Part shown: positions 26,101 to 37,449 of the stretch, in pieces | Layout of the letters: each line of letters begins with the position of its first letter | How positions within the stretch are numbered: position 1 is the first letter of the stretch | DNA from: Acanthaster planci | Lineage: Eukaryota; Echinodermata; Asteroidea; Valvatida; Acanthasteridae | Length of the DNA stretch: 64,000 nt | Assembly: GCF_001949145.1 (NCBI RefSeq) | Contig: NW_019091365.1 | Coordinates: 62,001-126,000 of the forward strand | Direction: 5' to 3' | The notes under the pieces: generated by a model | Told to the model about the DNA's origin: nothing | The model's input: only the letters and a program-made list of their open reading frames with translations | Databases searched by the model: none | Made by a program: the position numbers and the translations under genes

Positions 26101-29100
26101 AGGGATTTTTAAAGAAAGAACGTTTGGCAGTACAGCACATATTATTCTCAAGCTGCTCTTTCCAACAGTTTGATGAGTCCAAGGAATCAACCGTTCTGAA
26201 CTGGCTCCCCAGCAAGCTTAGCCCTCAGGTACGCTGCGTCTTTTCCATGATCGACGAGACACCCCAGCACAAGACCCTACGCTCACGACCCAACAAGCCC
26301 ACGGAGGTCTACGTCACACCGCTGGACATGCCCTCCAGGGAGGTAGGCTTTTACTATTCCAACCCCCTCCCCCTTTTATTGCTAAGTTATGTCATTATCT
26401 ATATCCATTTATACAGTTTTTTTATCTCAGTTTAGCATACATGCCTGTAATTCACAGTCCTCACATGAGGACCAGGCATTTCAAGTTGATTCTTAGTAAT
26501 GCGTTATGCTATGTGGACAACCTTACCAGTCTGTCTTTGAACACTTTCATCCTGATTACACTCAACGTACAAAGAGTTACTGTCATTTGTGAAATAATAA
26601 CGTCTTTTGCAAAGGTTCTTGTTTTGTTAATTCATAAAAGATGAATGTCTTTGATATTCTGTAAATTTGAGGCCGAACTTTGGCTAAAGACAGCTCAGGC
26701 ACTAACAGCATTCTTCCTCTCAACATCTCTCCAGGCAATCGTCAAAGAGACCCTGGGCAAGTATCAGAAGCGTTTGGATGCCGAGCAGATGGCTAGCCTC
26801 CTCAGCAAGGATTCCTCCCAGAATCCCCTGTGGCTATCTGTGGCTTGTGAGGAGCTGCGGGTCTTTGGCCTGTTTGAGTCACTGTCGGACAAGATCAATA
26901 GTCTGGCAGACGGCCTGCTGAAGTGAGTTGGACCCCCTCCTGCATGTTTGTTACTCTTTGCAAGTTTGAACCTGGATTGGAGGAGTCGGGGAGGTTGATG
27001 AAGGGGGCGTGGCTTAAGGCACAAAAGGGGGTTGAGAATGTTGATGGTAATATGGACAGGAATTGACTTCATCTGTTCACTTCAATTTTTCATTTCTTTT
27101 TACTCTGTAATCAACACCATTGTAAAAATGTTTCATCTTATTGGCCACTTTTCTCTAGTTGCAAGACTATTTTGTTCATTTTCTTTATGTCAGAGAGAGA
27201 AACATGGTAACTGCTGAATCAGTTTTGTGGTGGCAGTGAACGTTACCAACTTTTTCAGGTCTGGCTTTGTGTACTGGTGAATTGCCATGTCTCAAACCGC
27301 AGCTTTGTTTCTGGTGTGGCTCCAGCTTCATGATTAAAAAGACTCCCAACCAATTTTCAAGGGATCTTCACCATTTTACGAACCTAGGATTTATGTCTGG
27401 ATTCATCTTCAGGCTCCAGTTTTGTGATGCAGGGCTCCTGAGAAATATTTATCTGTAATATGCGGTCCATTTTCTGTCACAGCAGCAAACTGTATCCTAA
27501 AATGCGAACATTGAGTTTGCTGAAGTGTGTAAGGTTGCAAAAGAGCTATACAACCCAAGTTCAGGTTTAACCTCTCGGGCAAAGAAAAGTAGCTGGTGGG
27601 ACGTTTGTCAAGCTGACAGCACGTAAATGTGTCTGGCACATATGCAAAGAAGGTACATTCTAACAACTTGGCCACACATGCTCAGAACATCCAGTGACAA
27701 ACCCACATCAACCTGTGTGCGCACACGGCAAATTCCTACCAAAGGACCATTGCAGTGTGAAGAATGCCCTCTCTTGCTACCTTGGAGCAGATGAACAAGT
27801 CAGAGACAAGACCATGATGTGCAAGAATGGTTCACATTCCTGCTTCTAGCCCTGACCTTAAAATTCCTTGCCCATCACTGGGGATCGCTCTTTTTCTTTT
27901 CTCAATGTTGTAGCGTTTCTTTATTTTGCTCAGTTTGCTGGAGCAGGTCCTGACACGTTTCGAGGAGGAGAATGGGGGTGAGTTGCTGGTGGCGACCCTC
28001 TGCCTCTTGGAGTGCTCCTGTCACGGCCTCCTGGAGACAGAACTCCTCTCCATCCTCGGCGATGAGGACAACTTGATGCCTCCCAAGAAGGGCTGGAAAA
28101 GGGAGAAAGGTCAAAAAGGTGCATCTGGATAATGTCTTTCAGGATTAATTGGTCTCCGGTAATCACAGACCATTCTTATTTCGACGAATCATTGTGTGCT
28201 TTGACAAGCAATAGCAGCTCACCTTGGTTCTCTTATGTCAAGCCGTGAGCTTGTTAAGTTGCACAAATGCTATTAATCATGGGAAATGTTTCCAATACCT
28301 AGTGTAGGATAACTATTGAGATGACTCTGTAAGCAACACATTACGTTGATTGTTTACCATAATCTGATGAAGCAGATTCTTGCAGCGAGTCAGTCCAAAG
28401 CACCACATTTGATATTTGGATTTGTGATTTTTGGGGTTCGGAATTTTCTTGTGCCCAGCCAATTTACTGGTTGGCTTTTTTAGCTTTTTTAGTCCAGAGC
28501 TGTGAGCAGTATTTGCCATATCTACTTGTAGCCTGTGGCTTTCTTTTCATTTAAACCTGGAGTTGTTGACTTGAGTTGCTGACTCAGAGTTGAGTCTGTC
28601 TCGGAGTTGAGTCTAAAAAGAATGACTCATGACTTTACTTGACTTGGAAGCAAATGACTTGTAACTTGACTTCTACAAAACTGACTTGTGACTTGACTGT
28701 AAAAATAACTTTGTGATAACGCTGCTTTCATCTGCAGAGTCGCAGGAGAAAAAGGCATCGGATATCGGGCCACTGTCTGCCCACAAGTGGGCTAGGGTCT
28801 TCCGGGCTCTCAAGCCTTTCTTGCGTCCCTTCGGCGACAGCGGGGAAGGCAGGCTGGATTTCTACCATCGCTCCCTCAGCAAGGCCGTCAGGGCTAAGTA
28901 TGATCATTTAGAGATTGTGGAGGGCTAGAATAAATACCATCTTTGCATGGTGGATTGGGTTTTATTGTGGGTGCGCCAAGGAAGCAAATCTCATTTAGGA
29001 GTATGCGTTCACTCTGAGAATAATCTATGCTGAGGAGGAATTTTTATCCTTCCAAACAGCTCTGTTTTTCCTCTAGAGAGTGGTCTCTCCTTGCAGAGCT

Positions 29101-32100
29101 AAACACTTCCTCATGATACCAGAGATTTGTTTCCATGTTGAATTTTCAAAAAGCCCACTTCATCAGAATGAGTGTTATTCATATGAGAAATGCACCACTT
29201 TGAAATAATTCTGCTCTGGAATACACTGCATTTATATCGCCAATTATGCTTCCAAATGACTTTGAAAAGGACATGAAATTTGCGGGCCAATACGACATTT
29301 GGAAGATTGTCACAATCATTGCACATTGTGAGCAGGGGACGAAAAAGGAAACAAAGGTAACAATGTCGATTTCATGATTACTAAACTGCAGGTACTTCAG
29401 TGAGCAAAGAGGGATGAAAGTCGGCTGCTCAGTGGACGAGCTGTATCAGTGGTGGCACAGAAAGCTGGCTGATTACTTTGAGAGGGTTGTGAACATAGAG
29501 CGCAAAGCTGAGGTACGTGAACTGTAGCCATCTGCTTCATGACCCCATCAACTCCACCATGTTTTAGGAGCATGTGGCCCAGTGGTCGGGGTTTGTAACT
29601 TCCAATCATAGAGTCACAGGTTCGATGCCCAGCGGGTAGATATGAGTTGTGATCTTGGGCGAGTCAGTTTATCCCTACGTGCCTCTCTCCACCCAGGAGT
29701 GTAACCAGGCCCTGTTTAGGCAGAGATGGTTATTGTAATTAGTGGTTGATGCCTAAAATGGCAGCAATGAGCTTTATACACCCCAGAGAGCTGAAATGGT
29801 TTTAGGAATGCTGAGCCGAATCAGCAGGAATGATTATATAATTATTGGCATCTTTTAATAACAGCTTTAATTTATTCTGTCATGTGCACCCATTGAGCTG
29901 ATATGTTGTTATTGTTACTAGGTTTCAACATTTCAGTTTGTCTTTTTCTATGGAAAACTAGTATTTGGCTCCTTCCTGTAATTTTTTTATATATTCCTGA
30001 CTTATACACCATTCCATCAATCAGGAGTCTTCCCACCAGCTGACTGAGATTTCTGACAGCAATCGGTGGAGTCTCTTCTGGACTGGAAATTTTTATTTTT
30101 GTTTTAAATATTCATGGCTTGTGCTCTATTTCACCAATCAGGAGTATCCCCACCACCTGACTAAGATTGCCGACAAGGAGCGATTGGTGGTGTTCCTTCT
30201 GGACTGGAAAGTGTTCAATCACTACTTCAAAGAGGACTTTAGCGGAGAGCTGCTGTCCTACTGGCGACAGGTATTACCCTCTCGCCTGCCTCAAAAAGGA
30301 GCAACCAGACTATGCCCAAATTGACATCAAGCACTTCACATCAGAATGACATATCTTGAATAATGGATTTGAATATACATTTCATTTTATGGATGCTCAG
30401 CAAACCTTTTAAGTTGCATTTCAACATTTTTGGACAAACAGCTGTCACTCAAGGGAGATGCTGACAGCAAAATCTTGGCCAGCCAGCAAGAAACATCAGA
30501 TGCACAAAATGGCATCCAATTTTTGTATGGTTAACTAACAACATAACTTTTAAGATTATTGAAAGGTGTATAAATAGATCTTTGTGCCATTAATTGAAAG
30601 CAAAGATGCCATTGTAGATTTGAATTGCAAGTTGCTGTCAATATTTGGGATGGGTTGGGAATAGGTTTAATGTAAGATTGTTATTACCATGGGCGTTTGG
30701 GGGTTTTACAGTCTGTAGAGAATAACTCAGTGTTTTAAGAATTGCTAAGTAAATTCTGTTCATTGCCAAAAGATATGGTTAGAGGCAGAAAGGAAAGCTA
30801 AGCCTCTGTCGCGCTGGTGATGACAGGGTTACAGTCACACTCTGTGACTTGGCTTTGACAGGGACACGGAGGTGGCCTTGTCTGCATGACAAATGTGCTT
30901 ATGCGTTAACTGACTGAGTCTTCTGTCTGCACGCAGGCCGTGGACGGCATGCCTAGCATGGAGAAGCTGTACGTCACTGAACTGGAGAAGGTGGTGGAGA
31001 AGCCTACCATGAACGAAGAAGAACTCAGTCTGCTGTACGAGAAAGTCGCGAGAGTAATGTAAGTGGATTGTCTCTATTGAACGTAAGGCATCACTTACAT
31101 TTCAGAGAGAAAGAGAAGGGATTGTGGTCATGGTATCTACTGCATCTGGGGCAAGTGCGACTCGTTATAATATCGTCAGGCAGTGGTTAAGGAGCCATTC
31201 ACCTCAGTACCCCCATGGGATGTCATTTTTCAGTATGCAGGCTGGTCAGCTGGAGACTTGCTTCACCATTTTAGAGAAGTCGATGGAGATTGAGAGCAAG
31301 CTGGGACAGCGTAAGGAGCGGATGGTGCTCCTGTACGACCTGCTAGCCACCATGCACAATGAGGTGGGCACCTGTGGTCATATGAGAGGCCATTTTCTTT
31401 ATCTCCTTCTGCCCAGTCACAAATAGAATCACAGAATGTAAAATCCATTTTCCTGGTCGGAGGGGGAGTCCAATTCTTGGCTGTAGCACCCTCTCCAATT
31501 TTTTAAAGTTAATCCGCAGTAACGTTCAGATGTATAGTGCATCTGGAGCATGTAGTGTAGCATTGGAGGTACTCAAAGCATGTGAGGTTGAGCCCATTAT
31601 GCAGAGGGTGGGGCTGATCAGATCCATCTTTTGACAACCTAATGAGAGGCCCGTCGCTATGTTGTATTTTCGATTGCAGCGGTTGGTGTTGCATGACTAC
31701 ATGACCCGGAGCATGATGCCAGACCTGAAGCCAGCGATTCAGTACCGCCAGAAATCGCTGGAACTCGGCAAAAATTTGAAAGGAGATCGATTCAGGGTGA
31801 GACAAAGATACTAGAATCATCGTTGACACCAGTAACTGACACTCGATGGTGCTTTAGTTCACGGGCCATTTGCACACAGTTTTCAGAACCACATAATTCT
31901 GGTTTGCTTGAATTGAACCCCAGAAGAAACCAGACAGAATAAGGTCTTGCAAACCCTTTTGAAGCATTTTTCACGGAAAGGGGTACGTGCTACATGTTTC
32001 CTAGACGGTGCGTGAAAATCAAAACTATGGTGCAACATGGCAGGGTTCATGGTGCGAGCGCGCAACACAGCGTCAGTTCGCGAAGCCAAAATTGTACATT

Positions 32101-35100
32101 ACAATGTATTCACAAAGTGACAACACAATATTTGCATTTCAGTTGCTGAAGACAGCGGCGAAATGGTCGCATGCAAGAGAATGGCTCTCGGCAGCGGAAT
32201 ACAGAAACTGTTGTCCACTTCTGTTAGAGATCACCAACAAGAAACACTGAAAAGCTTGAAGGGTCCATGTCATTGATTAAAATTCCTCAAAACAAAGTCC
32301 TTCATTTTGTATCTTTTGTCCAACTTAATTTTAATGTTGTTAGTTTTAGTGTCTCTCTGTTCCCAGTTTTGGATATACGTGTATATCTATGCCTCACTGT
32401 TTCCTGTGCTTAGTGAACAAACAATGGTGATGTCATCATCAAAAGTTGCCAGAATTTGGAAAACCTCTTGTCAGCTTTTTAAGTTTAATGTTTCACTACA
32501 TTTTCAATACAAGACATGCATATGGATGTTTTCAGTGAAGCAACCTTTTTGGTTCATATTGTGTACAGAATGCCAATACGCCACGGCGTTCAAAACTTCA
32601 AAGAAACAGTGGCCTTAGTACCCTGCATCCCTGGAACCCAGTGTGCCACATTTTAAGTTTTCAAAAAATCTGAGAATTGTTTGATTATTTTGATATAATT
32701 CTGAGAAATGGACTTTTTTTTTTCAAAAGCTGTTCCAGTTTTTAAACAAATTTTGTGTCAAGAGCCTCAAAAACCTACATATTAGCATGTTATCGCTGCA
32801 GAAAGAAAACAGTATTCTGAACTTGCAGATGAATTGTTCATCGTGCCTTTCTCGTGTTTTACTTCTGCAGTTGAAGCGTGGCTTCTCCCTAATGAAGCTG
32901 GCTTTCAACCTGCGGACGTGGATCTACCTGAGAGGTGACAACAGTCTATCCGCATCGGAGGCCACCGACCTGGGGTTCGACAGCCTCAAAGAAGCTAAGC
33001 AGATCTTTATTGAGGTGAGTTGTGAATAAAAACATGCCAGCATGTATTAACCCTTGACAATGCGTCTAGAAGGCATCTGCGGTACTTGAATTGTTAGCTT
33101 TCCACAAATGCAAACTTCAATCATCACTGTCTCTGCCCTCATAATATATAAAAAAGAAATCGCCTTATTTATCAGATGTTAGATTATTTTCTACTTAATA
33201 GGATATCAACAGTATTGTGTGATTTAAAAGAAATCACAGACACTGAAGATTACAGAAGAAAAAAATCTTCTTTTCTCAGTCCAAATTAGGACAGGTTTCA
33301 CTTTCAATACGCTTGCCCCTTCACTCAAATAATCCATTGAAACTGATCTTTGTTGGTTTTGCCAAACTATTGTACTGAGTGTATTCATGATGCATGTTTT
33401 TTTTTCTAGTTGGACGACAAGGCCCATGTGGCTGAATGCCTGATGAATGAAGCCATGCTGACGTGCGACTCCAATCAACAGGAAGGACTGAACGTAAGTT
33501 CTGTAACCATCATCCCCCAAGTCCTTGCCTGATGTCACATGGAAGGGTTTGGCCTTCGTCTAACAGAATTAGTAATAAAGGCTTTCAAATGAATCTGTTG
33601 TGTGCTGTGTGCTCTCTCAGTCTACAAGGGGTGAGCTGTGTGAAGTGGTTACGTTGGCTTCTTCGATGGGTAATGTAGAAACTGAACAGAACTGTTCTGT
33701 GAATTGAATTCGATTTGCTGATAGATTCGAAATACAGGAGTCAGCTCTCTTTAGCTGGAGTTTGTTTCAAACCTTGTGGTGCAAAGTGGTGAATTTCAAT
33801 GCTTTGATGAATGGTAATTATTAATAATGAAAGGTTAGCCCGTTTTTAGCAGTGCAATAACTTATTTTTATGTGTGCTTTGAAATTTTCAAATTAAAGTC
33901 AATTAACAAAAAAAGAGCTCATCTTCCCCAGGGCTGTTGGATTTGTTTTTGTGACAACCGATGTCTTTGCAATAATATGTCATGCACGGTTATGATGTAT
34001 GATTTCAGGATCTTTAAAGCCTACAATTTTGGATAATTAGAAGTTTAATGGTTTGGAGGTTGGTACTTTTTTCCACTTTCTACAAAAAAGGTACCAGAAA
34101 GTTTTCAAAAAAAGCCCCAAGTTTACCATCATCCCTTAAAAAGGTCATAAAAGGTTGAAATTTCCAAATTTTTAGGCCTTTCCCCAGTCCCCACTCCCCT
34201 TCAAAGAAAATTTTGGCCCCCCTGAAAAATCGGTTCTGGATCCACCCTTGGGTCCCGCAAAATGTTAACTCTATGTTAATTACTGTCTTTGTAGTTGTAT
34301 AACCAGGCCGAGGCTCTGTGCTACCAGGTCTGCGGCGAGATGAGCGTCCTGTCAAGCCGTGTCGTCATCAACAAGGCCATCCTGCTGGAGGAGATGAGGA
34401 ATCTGGAGGGAGCCTACGACTACTTCTACAAGGGTCTGGTCATCAAAACTCAGGTAGGCTTGGCCCAAAGGAAGCCCTGTGATGCATTGATTCGAAGCGT
34501 GTCAGCACCGGTGGATTCTCATCATATATTTCACCATATTGTCCCTGCTCGTCACTGGGCCCAGAAACATTCTAAGACCCCCTAATCATCCTTAGGAGTA
34601 TAGAGCTTGATGCTGCTATTTCAGGCAGTAACCATCGCTGTCCCCCACTTTGGTGGAGAGAGGCATGTAGGGGGTAAATTGACTTCCCTAAGTTTGCAAC
34701 ATGCAATTAGCTGCCGGGTTCGAACCCCGGACTCAGTGACAGGGAGTTACCGACCCAAATCAGTGCCATTCATGTGTCGGAGGTGACATTGACAAAAATG
34801 GAATCTGTGAAATGCTGTGTCCTGTTAGTGACGGAACTGCGCTGAGCAGCAAAACAATTTTAAGTTGTGCATTTGGCATTTGTCATGTGCACTGACTGCA
34901 CTGTAAATATTATGGATAAGTATCTTTCATATCAGAGGCAGGCCCTGCCCAGAAGCATGTTAAAAAACTCCTGTTTGTTTCAGGAAAGGCTTTATTCAAG
35001 AGTTTTGATAAATCTTACCAGTATGCATAGCATTCTAAAAATAGTTTCCTCTCCCCCATCTCTAGGTCTTCGGCCCTGACCATCCGCAGACCATGCGCGT

Positions 35101-35173
35101 TGTGCGGACCTTGGACGAACCAACCTTCAAGAGGATCAAGCAGAGACGGGACAGAGAGGCCAGCAAGACCTGA
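14120..35173 (+). CDS. DUF4062-NACHT-TPR STAND ATPase (nephrocystin-3/TTC41-like)
   Basis: A predicted signal-transduction ATPase: N-terminal DUF4062, central NACHT-type NTPase, helical TPR-like C-terminus. Twenty-four GT-AG exons join in one frame to 1023 residues: 14120-14323, 14684-14752, 15613-15719, 19723-19856, 20252-20385, 21028-21123, 21479-21571, 22021-22077, 23093-23229, 23965-24076, 24799-24906, 26169-26342, 26735-26922, 27934-28118, 28738-28897, 29392-29512, 30142-30270, 30937-31058, 31234-31363, 31680-31796, 32871-33014, 33410-33493, 34295-34453, 35066-35173. The ATG has a strong context (GCGCCATGG). MGCGSS is an N-myristoylation motif with a palmitoylatable Cys3; nephrocystin-3 also starts with such a motif. 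Exon 14 may instead end at 28109, removing three residues. In invertebrates this architecture is usually named TPR repeat-containing or nephrocystin-3-like; orthology to either is not established. Confidence 0.9.
15035..15456. mobile_element. TTAA-bounded MITE (piggyBac-like), intron 2 of the STAND gene
   Basis: The element begins TTAACCCTAAAAGAGACAGG and ends with the inverse of TTAACCCTACAGGAGCTGAG. The first nine bases match exactly and TTAA lies at both ends, the hallmark target-site duplication of piggyBac-superfamily transposons. It is 422 bp long with no transposase-sized frame. Confidence 0.6.
16290..16560 (+). repeat. dispersed repeat, family B copy 1
   Basis: It shares a series of blocks in the same order with 46225-46530 (same strand) and 40440-40690 (opposite strand): GAAGTGCACC, GGGTTCTTGCACG, CTCAGCGTGCTCC, CGTGCATA and a C-T-rich block before CTCGGAGCGG. 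No terminal structure or coding function was identified. Confidence 0.65.
17949..18100. repeat. palindromic repeat, family C copy 1
   Basis: The left half repeats GACCAG...CAAGAC and the right half has the inverse, GACTGGTCTTGTG. The part CACAAGCACTTCAA to AAAAGCATTCC is matched, inverted, by 55294-55391. It is MITE-like with no coding content. Confidence 0.6.
22021..26922 (+). other. exons 8-13 of the STAND gene: NACHT ATPase core
   Basis: Exons 8 to 13 encode about residues 280-537. The Walker A loop is GGPGTGKSS at 316-324, preceded by a hydrophobic strand (PLLLLGG). After it comes the FYHFVGAVPGS strand. The Walker B segment LIIVIDALNQ lies at about 408-417, with the catalytic-type Asp at 413. 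All key residues for nucleotide binding are present, so an active ATPase is expected. The exon 9/10 junction falls in a glycine run (IPGGGEHGW) and preserves the frame. Confidence 0.85.
25081..25300 (+). mobile_element. tRNA-derived SINE fragment, copy 1
   Basis: It shares its 3' half with the two other copies (29567-29845 and 34500-34790): a CTCTCTTGGAGAGG block, GGCTTTGCCGAGCTCTACAC, and GAGCTGAGATGGTTTCAGGA then GAGCAGGGATAATATGG. The promoter-like head is weak or missing. It lies in intron 11 of the STAND gene. Confidence 0.6.
28566..28701. repeat. GACTTG-type degenerate minisatellite
   Basis: About 135 bases are built from variants of GACTTGAC and GAGTTGAG, directly before the acceptor of exon 15 of the STAND gene. 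A similar array, in the opposite sense, occurs at 63848-63950. Confidence 0.65.
29567..29845 (+). mobile_element. tRNA-derived SINE, copy 2
   Basis: The head has an A-box-like TGGCCCAGTGG and a B-box-like GGTTCGATGCC at tRNA spacing. The body has TGCCTCTCTCCACCCAGGAG, GAGCTTTATACACCCCAG and GAGCTGAAATGGTTTTAGGA. This head and body are typical of pol III-transcribed SINEs in echinoderms and lancelets. It lies in intron 16 of the STAND gene. It is not a functional tRNA gene. Confidence 0.75.
30001..30091 (+). pseudogene. decayed duplicate of STAND-gene exon 17 with its acceptor
   Basis: Starting 24 bases before its CAATCAG acceptor, this segment matches the start of real exon 17 (acceptor at 30141) at 45 of the first 57 positions. 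It then continues to TTCTGGACTGGAAA. Relative to the exon it is four bases shorter over the next 36, which shifts the frame. The match ends after about 65 exon bases. It is a partial tandem duplication about 117 bases upstream that has lost its coding frame. Translation in the original sense gives E-S-S-H-Q-L-T-E-I, against E-Y-P-H-H-L-T-K-I in the real exon. Confidence 0.8.
30142..35173 (+). other. exons 17-24 of the STAND gene: helical TPR-like C-terminus
   Basis: These exons encode residues 694-1023. The region is helical with repeated motifs of the TPR type: LLSYWRQ; a LYEKVARVIMQAGQLETCF unit; a YNQAEALCYQVCGEM unit; then MRNLEGAYDYFYKGLVIKTQ followed by VFGPDHPQTMRVVRTL. The last motif closely matches kinesin-light-chain and nephrocystin-3 TPRs. 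The C-terminal 20 residues are strongly basic (KRIKQRRDREASKT). TPRs usually bind protein partners or sense ligands in STAND proteins; which one here is unknown. Confidence 0.75.
34500..34790 (-). mobile_element. tRNA-derived SINE, copy 3 (inverted)
   Basis: Read on the minus strand, the head contains GGCACTGATTTGGGTCGG and a near-perfect B box, GGGGTTCGAACCCGG. The body has TGCCTCTCTCCACCAAAGTG, GGTTACTGCCTGAAAT, AAGCTCTATACTCC and GAGCAGGGACAATATGG. It is the same family as copies 1 and 2, in intron 23 of the STAND gene. Confidence 0.75.
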
Positions 35174-35632
35174 GCACCAGACTACAACCCTGACCCCACC
35201 CATGTGACATTTTGACATACTACCCTGAATCCCTGGAAATACGAAATTTCACTCAATTTATCGGCACCAACCTAGTTATGTCACCATCCCCAACAATGCA
35301 ATATTTTGGGCATATTTGTGGTTGGAAATATTTTTTGTAAATATTGAATAGTTATTTTTTGTCTGTTTACTTTGAATCTGCTTTATTTTTTAGTTGAAAC
35401 CTGTCGTACTTCATTCAGTACTCATTGTAATTGTACAGTTCTTTAATCATTCCTCTTTTCTCTCTCTTTTGACTTGTACCTACACTAAGATCATTTTATA
35501 CTATTTCGCTGCATTCTAGATCATGTAATTGTACTTCAGATTGGAGTTTAATGTTTTTTTGTGTTTCATTTTTCCTTCTTTTTTTGGCCCATGTGAACAG
35601 AAATGTAGCTGAAGCAAGAGTCATCAAAGGTT

Positions 35633-35638
35633 AATAAA
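35633..35638 (+). terminator. poly(A) signal of the STAND gene (candidate)
   Basis: AATAAA lies 460 bases past the stop codon, in TTAATAAAAAG. It is the first canonical hexamer downstream, giving a plausible short 3' untranslated region. Confidence 0.6.
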
Positions 35639-37440
35639 AAGTCTCTCATAAGTCGTATCACCTGCAACAAAATTTAATACAGTCCTTGTCATTATTTCAA
35701 GGATTGTGGGAAGGGAGGAACAGCCCCCCTCCCCCTTAAAAAATCTGCATATTTTAACTTGAAAATTGCAGGAAGAAAATCCTAGATTTTCAGTCCTAAA
35801 ATTGATGTCTTATTCACACTTTTAGAGGCTAGTGTCTCTTTGTGGTAACACTTTTCCCATCCTCTCCTTCAGCACACCCCCACCACCACCACCACCACCA
35901 CCACCCTGAGAAATCATGAATCTAGTAGCATCATTTAGTTTAGAATATTTCAGCTCTATTTTTTTCAGAAATGTATGAAAGACTTATATATAATTCGTTC
36001 ACCTTGAGGGCTTTGGCTGTTTTGTATATTTTGTATTTTTGTTGATTGTGATGTTTATGCGAGAAGGGTGAACACACAGGAATTGTATTTCGGCAAATGT
36101 CGACTGTAAGCTGGCGAAAGGAGCCTTCAGTGGCCAAAATGTAGCAAGACCTAATAAGGTGTAAAAAGTTTATGATTTTCGTTATTATCACATGGTTTAT
36201 TTTATTTCATAAGGGGGGCTCATTGCAGCTAGAAGGCCCATTTTACCTGTAAGATTAAAACAAAGTCAACAGAGGACAATCTCACATGTCTAGAGAGAAA
36301 AACTAAAGAAAAACCATATTCAGAAATAGTTTTAATTCAAATAATGGTGACAGAATACAGCTTCCAGTACTGTGTAAGCACAAAGCCTTACAAAATAGTA
36401 AAATTCTATGTAAAAACTAGTACTCATTCAGTGTTTGTAAGGCTGTTAAATCATTAGCTTAGGCATCTTTGAACCACTATCAAATGGTATTAATGCTTGA
36501 AGTTGATGAAGCTTAACTTTTCAGTCCTAAATCTTATTCAAACAGAATAGCTAATAGAGAATAGAATGCTAGATTTATGCATATATTCATAATTATGTTA
36601 TCGATTGCTGTGAAATTATGATATTAATCTGTTTGAACTAAAATGCAGGTTTGTTACAATTAATTGTGTAGACTTTAACAGTTAAATAGCAACGTCCAAA
36701 ATACGAACTTATTTTTGCAAAACAAAAAAGTGAGGTTTAGGTGAAAATTTTAGTGCATTTTCGAAGACTTCACAAAACTTAAGTATTATTGTTAGAGGCG
36801 TGTATTTTATTGTATTTTACTTGATACAGTTTGACTCTAGCGGGTTGTTGATGTTTAATGCATTGTGCTGAGATGAGCAAATTGTACAAGGCCCGCACTG
36901 TGACAACGGAACAATGCAACTTTACATCGTCTGCCTCTTGGCAATTCTCAGGGAAGTAAGGCATTGCAGTTCGACGTAGGCGTGTCTTTACGATAGCTCT
37001 GTATGACTTTGGCATGCATTGCTGTATAAATTTAGGGTCTAAAATGCGACAAAAGATGAAAAATTTAACGGTTCGAGTATCATTACAAATAACTTCAAAT
37101 TACATATATCTTTTACTTGGATGAGCATTATCCATATGAACACTCGTATGCAAAAGTGTCTGTTATATGTAGAGAACTCCAAATTTGTAGAATCTGGACC
37201 CATAGGTCAACTTGAGGCCTATAAACCTGCAACGTCTGTAGAGTTTTTGTCAGCTGCACCCAGAAAGATGAAAAAAAGTACTGTGCATGAGGCATACAGT
37301 TTGCACAGTCGTTACAAAGCTGAACATTAACGCAATAAAATTATTTTTAGCAAGACTCGAGCTTCTCTCGGCCGGGACTTTTTATGGTTTTCCAACACAC
37401 GTGTTTGTTTTGTATCATTTGAATGGCAGGTGCAGGGCGC
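35639..37440. other. spacer between the STAND and carrier genes
   Basis: The stretch is AT-rich and no gene is seen. It includes a short (CAC)n microsatellite at 35879-35905. Small open frames on both strands have no motif. Confidence 0.5.
35879..35905. repeat. (CAC)n microsatellite
   Basis: About nine CAC units lie in the spacer downstream of the STAND gene. Confidence 0.9.
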
Positions 37441-37449
37441 GTGCACAGT

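Noticed and set aside
32130-32250. GC-richer segment after a TTTGCATTTCAG acceptor as a STAND exon between exons 20 and 21
   Set aside because: The frame stops after about 35 codons, and exons 20 and 21 already join in frame.
34700-34760. Possible tRNA gene (strong GGTTCGAACC B box)
   Set aside because: No complete cloverleaf, and the sequence continues into a body shared with two other copies. It is a SINE.
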